Position numbers and translations under genes: made by a program. Shown piece after piece: positions 1 through 8,164 of a stretch of DNA of 19,692 bases. Source of the stretch: CAZJAD01 sp964543855 (GTDB lineage Bacteria > Electryoneota > RPQS01 > DYHQ01). The notes beneath the pieces were generated by a model that had not been told where the DNA came from, made no database searches, and saw only the letters and a program-made list of their open reading frames with translations. The stretch is taken from the NCBI GenBank assembly GCA_964543855.1, contig CAZJAD010000039.1, positions 1-19,692 on the forward strand, in the 5' to 3' direction. Positions within the stretch are counted from its first letter, which is position 1. Each line of letters opens with the position of its first letter.

Positions 1-3000
1 TACCCTGAGCTCGCGTGCGCTCGAATCACGATGGACGGACCGGAGTTCCAGACGGAGAATTTTCGCGAGACCATTTGGGGGCAATCCTGTGACATCGTTG
101 TTCATCATGTGCCGGTAGGTGCTTTGGAAGTGTTCTATTTGGAGGAAAGACCACAGAGCGATGAAGGACCTTTTCTCCGTGAAGAGCGCAATCTCATCGA
201 TGCTATCGCACAACGTCTGGGAAGAACTATTGAACGAAAACACGCTGAATTGGCGCTTGAGGAAAGTCAGGAGAGATACCGCTTCTTGGTTGAACAACTA
301 GGAGAAGGCATCGTTGTTGCGGACGCGAGCGATCGGTTGACTTTTGTGAATGCAGCCGCAGAGGAAGTTTTCGGTGTGCCGTCGGGACAGCTTGTGGGGC
401 GAAGCCTTCAGGAGTTCATGAGCCCAGAAACCTTTGAAATCGTTCGAAAGGAGACTGAGAAACGCAAAGGCGGGGAAAAAAGCTCGTACGAAATCGAGAT
501 TGTCCGTCCCGATGGTGAGAAGCGGCACTTGGTTATCACGGGGAAGCCATGGCATGACAAAGAAGGCAATTTCGAGGGAAGTTTTGGCATCTTCAGGGAT
601 GTAACGGAGCACAAGCGGGCCGACGATGCGCTTCGAGAGTCTGAAGAACGGTTTCGGGCGATTTTTGACAATGCAATCGATGGGATACTCCTGGCCGATT
701 TGGCCACCAAAACCTTTCATGTGGGCAACGAAACAATCTGCGAATGGCTGGGGTACAGTGCAGAAGAGCTTCAAACACTTAGTGTGATGGATATCCATCC
801 TGAGAAAGACCTCCCTTATGTTCTGGATCAATTTGGAAAGCAGTCAAGGAGAGAGATTAACATAGCCAAAGATATCCCGGTCAAAAGAAAGGACGGCAGC
901 GTTTTCTACACCGACATCAGCTCCTCTCCGGTCCGATTTGGCGAGAAATCCTATCTGATAGGGATTTTCAGAGACGTTACCGAGCGCAAAGAGGCACAAG
1001 AAGCAATACTGAGAGTTAACGTGCATCTGTTGAACGCCCTGCGAATTGCCAAGCTCGGAAATTGGGAATACGATGTCGGCGAGGACTTGTTCATATTCAC
1101 TGATGAATTCTACAGGCTGTTTCGAACCACGGCTGAAGAAATGGGCGGCTACACCATGTCGTCTGCCCGCTATGCTCAGCAGTTCGTGCATCCTGAAGAT
1201 GCATCGGTCGTGGCCGGCGAAGTCCGGAAGGCCATTGAAGCCACGGATCCCAACTTCAGCCGGCAACTCGAACACCGAATGGTCTATGCCGATGGAGAGA
1301 TCGGGCACATTGCGGTGCGCTTTCAGATCGTGAAGGACAGTGACGGCAGAACGGTTAAAACTTATGGCGTGAATCAAGATATCACCGAACGCAAGCGCGC
1401 CGAGGATGCTCTCCGAGCGAGCGAAGAGAGATTTCGGGCCATTTATGACAGTGCGATCGACGGGATCCTTGTGACAGACCCGGAAGCCAAGACATTTCAT
1501 TCTGGTAATCGGGCTATGTGTGAAATGTTGGGCTACAGTGAGGATGAACTCAAGACCCTCAGTGTCGCGGATATTCACCCCGAGAAAAATCTTTCGCATG
1601 TTCTGGATCAGTTTGAGAAGCAATTCAAGCACCCAACTGGCACGGTAAGAGACATCCCAGTGAGGAGAAAGAATGGCAGTATTTTCTATGCTGATATTAG
1701 CTCCAGCTTGCTGAAACTCGGTGACAGAACCTACTTCTTGGGTCATTTCAGAGACATCACCGAGCGCAGGGAGGTCGAAGAGGCACTGCGGGAAAGCGAG
1801 TGGCGGTATCGGGACATATTTGAGAACGCCAGTGACTTGATTCAGAGTGTAGATGCCGACGGGAAATTTGTTTATGTGAATCGTCGGTGGCGAGAGATTC
1901 TCGGATACTCGGAAGAAGAAATCGCTCAACTGACTCTGTTTGACATCGTGTCGCCCGATCATATTGCACGATGCAGGGACATGTTTCAAAGAGTGAGTAG
2001 GGGCGAAATCGCAGATAATGTCCAAACCACGTTCATCTCGAAAGATGGGGCTGAAATCACCGTGGAGGGAGACGCCCAAGCCGTTATCAAGGAGGGCAAA
2101 CTCGTTGCCACGCGTGGCATCTTTCGAGACATTACGGAACGCAAAAAGGCCGAAGAGGCACTACGAGAAAGTGAAGAGCGATTTCGACAAACGGCTGATT
2201 TACTGCCACAGACTGTCTTTGAAGTTGATCTTGAAGGCAATTTCAAATTCGTTAATCGCCACGCGCTCGAAACGACCGGTTATGCTCGGGAAGATTTCGA
2301 GACGCTATTGAAGGCTGATCAACTGGAGATTCCCGAGGACCGTGATCGAGTCAGGGAAAATATCGGGAGGATTCTGAATGGAGAGAAAATCGGGGGCGTT
2401 GAATACACGGCACTTAGGAAGGATGGGAGAACATTCCCCATTCTCGTCTACACCAGTCCTATTATCCGTGAGGACAAGCCGGTCGGGCTGAGAGGAATTG
2501 TAATTGATATTACGGAACGCAAACGCGCTGAGAAGGAGTTGATCGAGGCCAAGGAAGAAGCTGAAGCCGCCAACAAAGCGAAGGGCGAATTCTTGGCGAA
2601 TATGAGTCATGAAATCCGAACGCCGATGAACGGGATCATCGGGATGGCTGATCTGGCCCTGGATACCGAGCTCGACGATGAACAGCGCGAGTATATCACC
2701 ACGGTTAAGAGCTCTGCTCATGCTCTTCTGAATATCATCAACGATATTCTGGATTTCTCCAAAATCGAAGCCGGAAGACTCGAACTGGAGGCGATCGATT
2801 TTGACGTGGTCTCTTTTGTGGAGGATGTCGGAGACATGCTGGTGGCACGCGCGGCACAGAAGAACATCCCGCTTCATCTGCATGTCGAAGCGAATACTCC
2901 TCGCTGGTTGAAGGGTGATCCTCTGCGATTGCAGCAAGTCCTCGTCAATTTGGTTACCAATGCAATCAAATTTACCGAGAAAGGCGAGGTCAACCTTGTC

Positions 3001-4515
3001 GTGAACTTGAAGGAAAGGCAGAATGGGAAAGCTGTTCTGAGCTTTGCAGTCCAGGATACGGGGATCGGAATTGCCGGTGAGCAGGTTGCATCCATCTTTG
3101 AGCCTTTCACCCAGTCAGATAGCTCGACCACCAGAAAATATGGCGGAACCGGATTAGGTTTGTCGATTTCCAAGCAACTTGTCGAGGTGATGGGCGGTCG
3201 AATCTGGGTGGAAAGCGAGGTTGGCAAAGGTTCGATCTTCCAGTTCACGGCTGTTTTCGACTTGTGTACCGAGCTTCCCCCGGAGAACGGCACAACTCAT
3301 GTTTCCATTGAGGGCACGCATATTTTAGTCGTGGACGACAATGCCACGAATCGAAGATTCCTGGTCAAAACCCTTACAGCGTGGGGTTGCCGACCCATTG
3401 AAGTGGCTTCGGGTCCAGCCGCGATACAAGCGTTGCGCGATGCCGCAGAGAGCGATGATCGCGTGCGCATCGTTCTTCTCGACACTCAGATGCCCGGGAT
3501 GGATGGTTTCGAGACGGCTGAGAAGATCAAGGCTGATCCCAAGCTCTCTGATGTGGAGATTATCGTACTGACCTCCTTTGGAGTGCGTGGAGATGTTGCC
3601 CGTTGCCGCGAGATCGGCTGTGCAGCGTACCTGACGAAACCCGTCAGGCAATCCCAGCTCCGGGAGGCAATTGCCACGATTCTGGCGGGCGGCTTTGGCG
3701 ACACATCCTCAAAGGAAAGACCGCTCATTACCGTCAGTTCGCTGACAGCACATCGCGTGACCCCGGCTCGACTTCTGTTGGCCGAGGACAATCCTGTCAA
3801 TCAGCAAGTGGGCGTCAAGATTCTTGAAAAGGCGGGCTACAAGGTCGATGTCGTGGCCGATGGTCTGCTTGCCATAGCAGCACTGGAGAAGACACAATAT
3901 GATTTGGTTCTCATGGATATTCAGATGCCAAATCTGAGTGGTTTCGACGCGACTCGCCGTATCCGTCAGAATCCGCGGTGGCAGACCCTCCCGGTTGTCG
4001 CGATGACCGCTTACGCCATGAAAGGCGATCGAGAGAAGTGTCTCGAGGCGGGGATGGATGGTTATATTTCGAAGCCGATCAATGCCAAAGAACTCATCAA
4101 CACGATTGAGAGGTTCCTCACCATGGGAAAGGAAGGCGCGGCTGTGACAGCCGAATCGGCAGCCACGCCTCCGGATTTACCCGAACCACCGCCGATCGAT
4201 CTTGTTGCTGCCTTGGATCGCTTTGGCGATGATCGTGAATTCCTGAAGGAAATGATTCGGGAATTCCTGGGTTACATTCCTGCTCAATTGGACACGGTCC
4301 GAAAGGCGATTACTGAACAGGCTGTCGATGTCCTGCTAAGCGAGGTGCACAGCATGAAAGGTGCTGCAGCCAATCTGGGCGCTGAACCCCTGCGCCGCCT
4401 TGCCGATCGCCTTGAGATGATGGGTCGCCAGGCTCAACTTGAGAGCGCCGAGAGCGCGCTGGTGGAATTGGCTCTTGAGGTGGAGCGCTTGCGTCAATTC
4501 GCTGAAAAGATCTGA
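1..4515 (+). CDS. Multi-PAS hybrid histidine kinase with two receivers and HPt (5' partial)
   Basis: The reading frame is open from base 1, so the start lies outside the window; the Met codon at 31 is probably internal, because the residues around it resemble the end of a GAF-like sensor module common in such kinases. Counting from that Met: six PAS domains (about 80-196, 203-321, 330-455, 462-580, 588-705, 712-832), most ending in an R-D-[VI]-T-E-[RH] linker; a short coiled coil; HisKA with phospho-acceptor H860 in MSHEIRTPMNG; HATPase with N-box (NLVTNAIKF, about 973-981), DTGIGI (1009-1014) and GGTGLGL (1038-1044); receiver 1 (D1151, K1203); receiver 2 (D1296, K1348); and an HPt domain with H1440 in EVHSMKGAAANLG. 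No transmembrane segment is visible in this part, so sensing may be cytoplasmic. The intact His-Asp-His relay suggests phosphate goes on to the receiver proteins directly downstream. The signal sensed is unknown. Confidence 0.95.
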   Translation, partial: YPELACARITMDGPEFQTENFRETIWGQSCDIVVHHVPVGALEVFYLEERPQSDEGPFLREERNLIDAIAQRLGRTIERKHAELALEESQERYRFLVEQLGEGIVVADASDRLTFVNAAAEEVFGVPSGQLVGRSLQEFMSPETFEIVRKETEKRKGGEKSSYEIEIVRPDGEKRHLVITGKPWHDKEGNFEGSFGIFRDVTEHKRADDALRESEERFRAIFDNAIDGILLADLATKTFHVGNETICEWLGYSAEELQTLSVMDIHPEKDLPYVLDQFGKQSRREINIAKDIPVKRKDGSVFYTDISSSPVRFGEKSYLIGIFRDVTERKEAQEAILRVNVHLLNALRIAKLGNWEYDVGEDLFIFTDEFYRLFRTTAEEMGGYTMSSARYAQQFVHPEDASVVAGEVRKAIEATDPNFSRQLEHRMVYADGEIGHIAVRFQIVKDSDGRTVKTYGVNQDITERKRAEDALRASEERFRAIYDSAIDGILVTDPEAKTFHSGNRAMCEMLGYSEDELKTLSVADIHPEKNLSHVLDQFEKQFKHPTGTVRDIPVRRKNGSIFYADISSSLLKLGDRTYFLGHFRDITERREVEEALRESEWRYRDIFENASDLIQSVDADGKFVYVNRRWREILGYSEEEIAQLTLFDIVSPDHIARCRDMFQRVSRGEIADNVQTTFISKDGAEITVEGDAQAVIKEGKLVATRGIFRDITERKKAEEALRESEERFRQTADLLPQTVFEVDLEGNFKFVNRHALETTGYAREDFETLLKADQLEIPEDRDRVRENIGRILNGEKIGGVEYTALRKDGRTFPILVYTSPIIREDKPVGLRGIVIDITERKRAEKELIEAKEEAEAANKAKGEFLANMSHEIRTPMNGIIGMADLALDTELDDEQREYITTVKSSAHALLNIINDILDFSKIEAGRLELEAIDFDVVSFVEDVGDMLVARAAQKNIPLHLHVEANTPRWLKGDPLRLQQVLVNLVTNAIKFTEKGEVNLVVNLKERQNGKAVLSFAVQDTGIGIAGEQVASIFEPFTQSDSSTTRKYGGTGLGLSISKQLVEVMGGRIWVESEVGKGSIFQFTAVFDLCTELPPENGTTHVSIEGTHILVVDDNATNRRFLVKTLTAWGCRPIEVASGPAAIQALRDAAESDDRVRIVLLDTQMPGMDGFETAEKIKADPKLSDVEIIVLTSFGVRGDVARCREIGCAAYLTKPVRQSQLREAIATILAGGFGDTSSKERPLITVSSLTAHRVTPARLLLAEDNPVNQQVGVKILEKAGYKVDVVADGLLAIAALEKTQYDLVLMDIQMPNLSGFDATRRIRQNPRWQTLPVVAMTAYAMKGDREKCLEAGMDGYISKPINAKELINTIERFLTMGKEGAAVTAESAATPPDLPEPPPIDLVAALDRFGDDREFLKEMIREFLGYIPAQLDTVRKAITEQAVDVLLSEVHSMKGAAANLGAEPLRRLADRLEMMGRQAQLESAESALVELALEVERLRQFAEKI

Positions 4516-4547
4516 AATCCATAACAGAACAGAAAGTGGGGGAAGGG

Positions 4548-5237
4548 ATGAAGGTTCTTGTCGCTGAAGATGACCTGGTTTCTCGAAAACTCTTGGCCAA
4601 AACCTTGGACCGATGGGGCCACGAAGTTATCACCGCCTCCGATGGACAGGAAGCATGGGAGGCTTTTCACAAGCAAGATATCCATTTTCTTATCACGGAC
4701 TGGATGATGCCACGAATGGATGGCATCGAGCTGTGTCGGAAGATTCGCAGCCAGTACCGAAATCGACTGGTCCATATTATCCTCCTGACCGTGAGGGATC
4801 AAAAAGAGGACATCGTCGTGGGCATGGAGGCGGGAGCAGATGACTTCGTGACAAAACCTTTCGACCGGAATGAACTCTTGGCGCGCATTCGGGCCGGGGA
4901 GCGAGTGCTCAATCTGGAGCAGCAACTCACAGAATCCAAGAGGCTGGAAGGGATTCAGCAGACGGCTGTTACCCTTCAGCATGAAATCAACAATCCCCTC
5001 GCGGGCATTATGGGAAACGCAGAGCTGCTCATCATGATTCTGAAAGACCTGCCAAATGACTTGATATCGGGGGATATTTTGAAACTGGACGCACTCGCCA
5101 CAGAAATCTTGAAAATGTCCAAGCGAATCGCCGCCGTTGTAGAGAAGCTGAGGGAGCTCTACAAGCCGATTCTGATACACCATCCTGTGGCGCACGATCT
5201 ATCCGTGGAAATGATCGATCTCAAAGAATCGACATAG
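4548..5237 (+). CDS. Response regulator receiver with kinase-less H-box domain
   Basis: 229 residues. The N-terminal receiver domain (about 1-120) has the acidic pair E7-D8-D9, phospho-acceptor D51 in ITDWMMPRMDG and K103 in TKPF. After a short coiled coil comes an H-box-like helix with H145 in LQHEINNPLAG, as in HisKA dimerisation domains, but the protein ends about 85 residues later with no N, G1 or G2 box. It therefore cannot bind ATP by itself. It could be a phosphotransfer or dimerisation partner fed by the hybrid kinase upstream (32 bp gap), or could use the ATPase of another kinase; this is inference. The ATG at 4548 is chosen because MKVLVAEDD is the usual receiver start and a GGGGGAAGGG purine run immediately precedes it. 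A GTG at 4536 is in frame but has no such support. Confidence 0.88.
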   Translation: MKVLVAEDDLVSRKLLAKTLDRWGHEVITASDGQEAWEAFHKQDIHFLITDWMMPRMDGIELCRKIRSQYRNRLVHIILLTVRDQKEDIVVGMEAGADDFVTKPFDRNELLARIRAGERVLNLEQQLTESKRLEGIQQTAVTLQHEINNPLAGIMGNAELLIMILKDLPNDLISGDILKLDALATEILKMSKRIAAVVEKLRELYKPILIHHPVAHDLSVEMIDLKEST

Positions 5238-5256
5238 GCGGCATGATGGGGGAAAA

Positions 5257-5607
5257 TTGAGAGTCCTGGTCGTGGATGATGATGAGGTCACCCGTGAATT
5301 GCTGAGACGTGTCAATGACTATTTTGGTCTTGAAACCCTGGAAGCCAAAGATGGAGACGAAGGTTGGAGAGTCTATCAACAGACCCAACCCGACTTGATC
5401 GTCTCGGATATTCACATGCCTCGAATGAACGGCCTGCAGCTGCTATCGATTGTCAAGAAACACAATGCAGGCGCCAAAGTGATCCTCATAACGGGATATC
5501 CCGCTTATCTTGAGGCGCTGAGGTCCAGTGCCCATCCTCCGGATGGACTTTTGGAAAAACCGTTCGGTATCGAGGATCTCAGGCGACTCATGATCGCACT
5601 CACCTGA
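5257..5607 (+). CDS. Stand-alone response regulator receiver (CheY-like), TTG start
   Basis: 116 residues, a single receiver domain with no output domain. Visible features are the acidic D7-D8-D9, phospho-acceptor D51 in SDIHMPRMNG, switch T79 and K101 in EKPF. It follows the H-box receiver protein by 19 bp on the same strand, and the three signalling genes probably form one transcription unit. The start is taken as TTG at 5257: the protein begins MRVLVVDDD only from here, a GGGGGAAAA purine run stands just upstream, and the nearby ATG codons at 5243/5246 are in another frame that stops at once. A single-domain receiver after a hybrid kinase is likely a phosphorelay intermediate or acts by protein-protein contact. 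The target is unknown. Confidence 0.9.
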   Translation: MRVLVVDDDEVTRELLRRVNDYFGLETLEAKDGDEGWRVYQQTQPDLIVSDIHMPRMNGLQLLSIVKKHNAGAKVILITGYPAYLEALRSSAHPPDGLLEKPFGIEDLRRLMIALT

Positions 5608-5648
5608 GCTATCGAAAACAATGGAGAGCTGCTCCAGCACGGATCAAA

Positions 5649-5690
5649 CAAAGTGCCCGTAGCGGTATTCCAACCACCACGGGCACTTTG
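5649..5690. terminator. Perfect 12-bp inverted repeat between convergent genes
   Basis: CAAAGTGCCCGT at 5649-5660 pairs exactly with ACGGGCACTTTG at 5679-5690 around an 18-nt loop. It lies between the end of the plus-strand signalling genes and the end of the minus-strand ferritin-like gene, where a bidirectional terminator is expected. The AAAG/CTTT ends of the arms give only short T runs on either strand, so intrinsic termination is likely but not textbook. Confidence 0.65.
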
Positions 5691-5746
5691 GCACTCAATG
5701 GGCAAATAGCAGCAGACCGCCCGGTCAGCGGCATTCTGCGGCTGAC

Positions 5747-6232
5747 TTAGTATTCTCTTCCGATGTTACTCCATTCCGCATCTTCGAGCCAGGTCTCGGG
5801 GCGACGAAGAAAGTCAATGATCCCGTCGAGAATAAGGAAGTGCTTCCTTTCTTCATCGGCAATCTTGAGTAGAGCCGCCTTCTGATCCTCGTTCTTGACT
5901 TCCTCCGCTTTCTCTCGATAGAAGTCCTCAGTCTTCTTCTCAATTGTCTGAGCTTCGCGGTAGAAATCCACCTGACCAGCATCGAAATTGAACGGATCCC
6001 CGCTCACCATCATTTCTTCGAAAACATTCCTCACATTCGCGAGGATTGGCGTTTCCGGAACCTCCACTGGTCCCGTCTTCATTCGGCGGAAGATGTCGTA
6101 GTGCCGGACCTCTTCGTCAGCGAGCATCGTGAGGATTTTGGCCAAGCCCTTGTCGCCGCATTTCTCCGCCAGCTCGCGGTAATATGCTTCACCGTCCTTT
6201 TCCATTTGCATTGCATAGTCAAAGATGTCCAT
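5747..6232 (-). CDS. Ferritin-like diiron protein (rubrerythrin-type, no rubredoxin domain)
   Basis: 161 residues forming two half-repeats of a four-helix ferritin-like fold. Candidate diiron ligands are E11, E41-x-x-H44, E98 and E128-x-x-H131, the usual E, ExxH, E, ExxH pattern. There is no rubredoxin Cys4 tail, so electrons for peroxide or O2 reduction would have to come from a partner protein. The family includes rubrerythrin erythrin domains and less defined iron-binding proteins; peroxide or iron handling is probable, the exact substrate unknown. The start at 6232 is chosen because GGAGG lies four bases upstream; a longer frame would run into the tRNA gene at 6266. It lies about 30 bp downstream of tRNA-Thr on the same strand and may be read from the same promoter. 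Confidence 0.85.
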   Translation of the reverse strand: MDIFDYAMQMEKDGEAYYRELAEKCGDKGLAKILTMLADEEVRHYDIFRRMKTGPVEVPETPILANVRNVFEEMMVSGDPFNFDAGQVDFYREAQTIEKKTEDFYREKAEEVKNEDQKAALLKIADEERKHFLILDGIIDFLRRPETWLEDAEWSNIGREY

Positions 6233-6265
6233 CAAACCTCCAGGGTAAGATGTTGATTTTTCGTG

Positions 6266-6338
6266 AGCCACCGGTCGGATTCGAACCGACGACCTGCTAA
6301 TTACGAATCAGCTGCTCTACCAACTGAGCTACGGTGGC
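6266..6338 (-). tRNA. tRNA-Thr (anticodon CGT)
   Basis: On the minus strand a full cloverleaf can be drawn: acceptor GCCACCG/CGGTGGC (7 bp), D arm GCTC/GAGC with AGTTGGTA loop, anticodon stem GCTGA/TTAGC (one G-T pair) with loop TTCGTAA, five-base variable loop AGGTC, and T arm GTCGG-TTCGAAT-CCGAC. The loop places CGT at positions 34-36, which reads ACG (Thr). The discriminator base is T and no CCA is encoded after it, so the CCA tail is added enzymatically. Confidence 0.96.
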
Positions 6339-6359
6339 GGACCCCTGTAACAACCTGTC

Positions 6360-6388
6360 ATTTTACAAAAATCCGCCGTCATTGTCAA
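6360..6388 (-). promoter_or_regulatory. Near-consensus sigma70-type promoter for tRNA-Thr
   Basis: On the minus strand TTGACA (6383-6388) and TAAAAT (6360-6365) are separated by exactly 17 bases. The start of transcription would fall near 6353, about 15 bases before the mature tRNA 5' end. It could also drive the ferritin-like gene that follows the tRNA. Confidence 0.75.
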
Positions 6389-6419
6389 TTCTCGGCGCGC
6401 GCAACCGTCAGGTACATGT

Positions 6420-7133
6420 CTATTCTTGCGGCACAAACTTGCTCTTTGGGGAGCCGCAGACCGGGCAGGTCCAGGTGTCAGGCAGGCTCTCAAACGGCGT
6501 TCCCGGATCAATGCCGTGGTCCGGGTCTCCGGCCTCTGGATTGTAAATATACCCGCAGACGGTGCATCGGTACGATTTCATGGCTCCTTCTCGCCTTTCT
6601 TCGTGGCCGGCTTCAGTGGGTTTCCGATAGGTCGGCGCATTCTTAGGAGTCTTGCCTTTCTTGATCTGATAATAGTCGGCGTAGGTGAGCGGATTACCTT
6701 GCTTCAGGACCTCCGCGTAAACAACATCCGCGATGAAGACGGTGTGAGTGCCCACATCAACCTGGCTGATGACCTTTGCCTCGAGAATGGAAAGGGCGTT
6801 TTCTGTGACAAGAGGGCAACCGAGATTGCCTTTCTTGAAGGAGACTTGGGACAGTTTGTCCGTATCCTTGCCGGATCTGAATCCGAAGATTCCGATGAAT
6901 GTCATCGGCGTCGATTGATCCAGAACCGAGACGGCAAAAACGCCACTGTTCGCAATATACCCGTGAGTGAAATTATCTTTGCTGATGCTGACAGCGATCC
7001 GCGGAGGTTCCGATGTTACCTGAAAAACCGTATTGGCAATCTGGCCATTGTACTTGCCTTCATGGTGCGAAGTGACGACATAGAGGCCATAACTCAGATT
7101 CCAGAGAGCTTCGAGGTTCAGATCAGAATTCAT
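6420..7133 (-). CDS. hrb: Flavin reductase-rubredoxin fusion (high-molecular-weight rubredoxin type)
   Basis: 237 residues. Residues about 1-160 form a flavin reductase/FMN-binding split-barrel domain (start NLEALWNLSYGLYVVTS; GKYNGQIANTVFQVTSEPP). After a short charged linker, residues about 185-237 form a rubredoxin with C190-x-x-C193 and C223-x-x-C226 holding one iron. The arrangement matches the NAD(P)H:rubredoxin oxidoreductase Hrb of Moorella, which feeds a flavodiiron protein. No flavodiiron gene is seen here, so likely acceptors are the rubredoxin-less ferritin-like proteins or desulfoferrodoxin of the same island (inference). The start at 7133 is chosen because the flavin domain begins there and it falls eight bases after the cydB stop; the longer frame overlaps cydB. 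The Shine-Dalgarno sequence is weak (AGAGAA), which suggests coupling to cydB translation. Confidence 0.9.
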   Translation of the reverse strand: MNSDLNLEALWNLSYGLYVVTSHHEGKYNGQIANTVFQVTSEPPRIAVSISKDNFTHGYIANSGVFAVSVLDQSTPMTFIGIFGFRSGKDTDKLSQVSFKKGNLGCPLVTENALSILEAKVISQVDVGTHTVFIADVVYAEVLKQGNPLTYADYYQIKKGKTPKNAPTYRKPTEAGHEERREGAMKSYRCTVCGYIYNPEAGDPDHGIDPGTPFESLPDTWTCPVCGSPKSKFVPQE

Positions 7134-7141
7134 GGTATTCT

Positions 7142-8164
7142 CTAATAATGGAGGTCTGCTTCCATCTTCACTTTGCCACCAAATGTGCGGTGAATCCAGA
7201 TGGTGTAGCCGATTACGATAGGCATACCGATGAGCGCGAGGACAAGCATCGTTGTGAGCGTGAGTTGGGACGACGAAGCATTGGCAATTGTCAGACTCCA
7301 CTCCGGCTTGCCGAGTGCGGGCACGAGGGTCGGAAAAATCGATGCGGCTGCCGTGCCGCACAAACCCACGATTGAGAGTGACGATGCCACAAAGGCTTGT
7401 CTCGTTTTCTCCTTCCGGTTAGAGATCGCAAGCATTGCAATCATGGCAAGCACCAGAAGTGGGAAGGCCCAGAGCACGGGTATCGCCATGAAGTTGCCCA
7501 GAAGCTGTGGTTGACTGAGCGCCGTCACAACACTTGCCAGTATGAAGAGCACCACATAAAAGTACAATCCTCGGCTGGCCCACTTCTTTGCCCGCCGGGC
7601 AAGATCGCCTTCGAACTTCAAGGTGGCAAAGACTGCTCCGTGAGTTACCAGCGCAGCGAAACCGACCAGGCCGATGAGGAGGGCGTAGGGATTGAGCAGA
7701 TCAGAAAAAGCTCCGGCGAAATTCTTCGAGTTGTCGAGCGGAAGCCCGTGCAAGATGTTCCCAACGGCAACACCGAAGAGAAGAGCGGGGAGGATGCTCC
7801 CAATGGCGAAAGCGGTATCCCAAGTGTTGCGCCAATGTGCCGAGGGGCTCTTGCTTCGAAACTCAATCGAAACCGCACGGAAGATCAAGGCGAAGAGTAC
7901 CAGCATCAACGGCAAGTAGAGGCCGCTGAAGACCGTCGCGTAGACATGAGGGAATGCCGCGAAAATCGCTCCTCCTCCAGTAATTAGCCATACCTCATTG
8001 CCATCCCACACGGGGCCGATGGCATTGAGCAAAGCCCGGCGGTCTTCATCCTTCTTTGTGAAAAGGTGCCAGAATCCGATTCCGAGATCATAGCCGTCCA
8101 GGATGGCATAGACAGTCAGAAGGCCGCCGATCAGGAAGAACCATATCACTTGCAACGCGCTCAT
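7142..8164 (-). CDS. cydB: Cytochrome bd quinol oxidase subunit II
   Basis: 340 residues of mostly hydrophobic helices. The N-terminal helix carries GYDLGIG, followed by the conserved loop NAIGPVWDGNEVWLITGGGA and the next helix AAFPHVYATVFSGLYLPL, all typical of CydB. Length and helix pattern fit the family. CydB binds no heme by itself but forms the heterodimer with CydA that oxidises quinol and reduces O2 to water at the membrane with very high O2 affinity. Its ATG overlaps the cydA stop (ATGA, 8161-8164), so translation is coupled. In an apparently anaerobic lifestyle the enzyme is best seen as O2 removal and respiratory protection. Confidence 0.95.
   Translation of the reverse strand: MSALQVIWFFLIGGLLTVYAILDGYDLGIGFWHLFTKKDEDRRALLNAIGPVWDGNEVWLITGGGAIFAAFPHVYATVFSGLYLPLMLVLFALIFRAVSIEFRSKSPSAHWRNTWDTAFAIGSILPALLFGVAVGNILHGLPLDNSKNFAGAFSDLLNPYALLIGLVGFAALVTHGAVFATLKFEGDLARRAKKWASRGLYFYVVLFILASVVTALSQPQLLGNFMAIPVLWAFPLLVLAMIAMLAISNRKEKTRQAFVASSLSIVGLCGTAAASIFPTLVPALGKPEWSLTIANASSSQLTLTTMLVLALIGMPIVIGYTIWIHRTFGGKVKMEADLHY

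Noticed and set aside
844..2079. 411-codon minus-strand frame inside the hybrid kinase
   Set aside because: Antisense of clearly coding PAS domains, with no recognisable domain, no ribosome site and low-complexity shadow composition.
4494..5195. 233-codon minus-strand frame opposite the receiver/H-box gene
   Set aside because: The plus strand encodes an unmistakable receiver with D51 and K103; the antisense product resembles nothing.
5747..6271. Longer version of the ferritin-like protein starting at 6271
   Set aside because: It would start inside the tRNA-Thr gene; the Met at 6232 has GGAGG at the right distance and begins the helix.
7134..7361. N-terminal extension of the flavin reductase-rubredoxin fusion into cydB
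   Set aside because: The extra 76 residues overlap cydB and have no domain character; the flavin domain starts at 7133.
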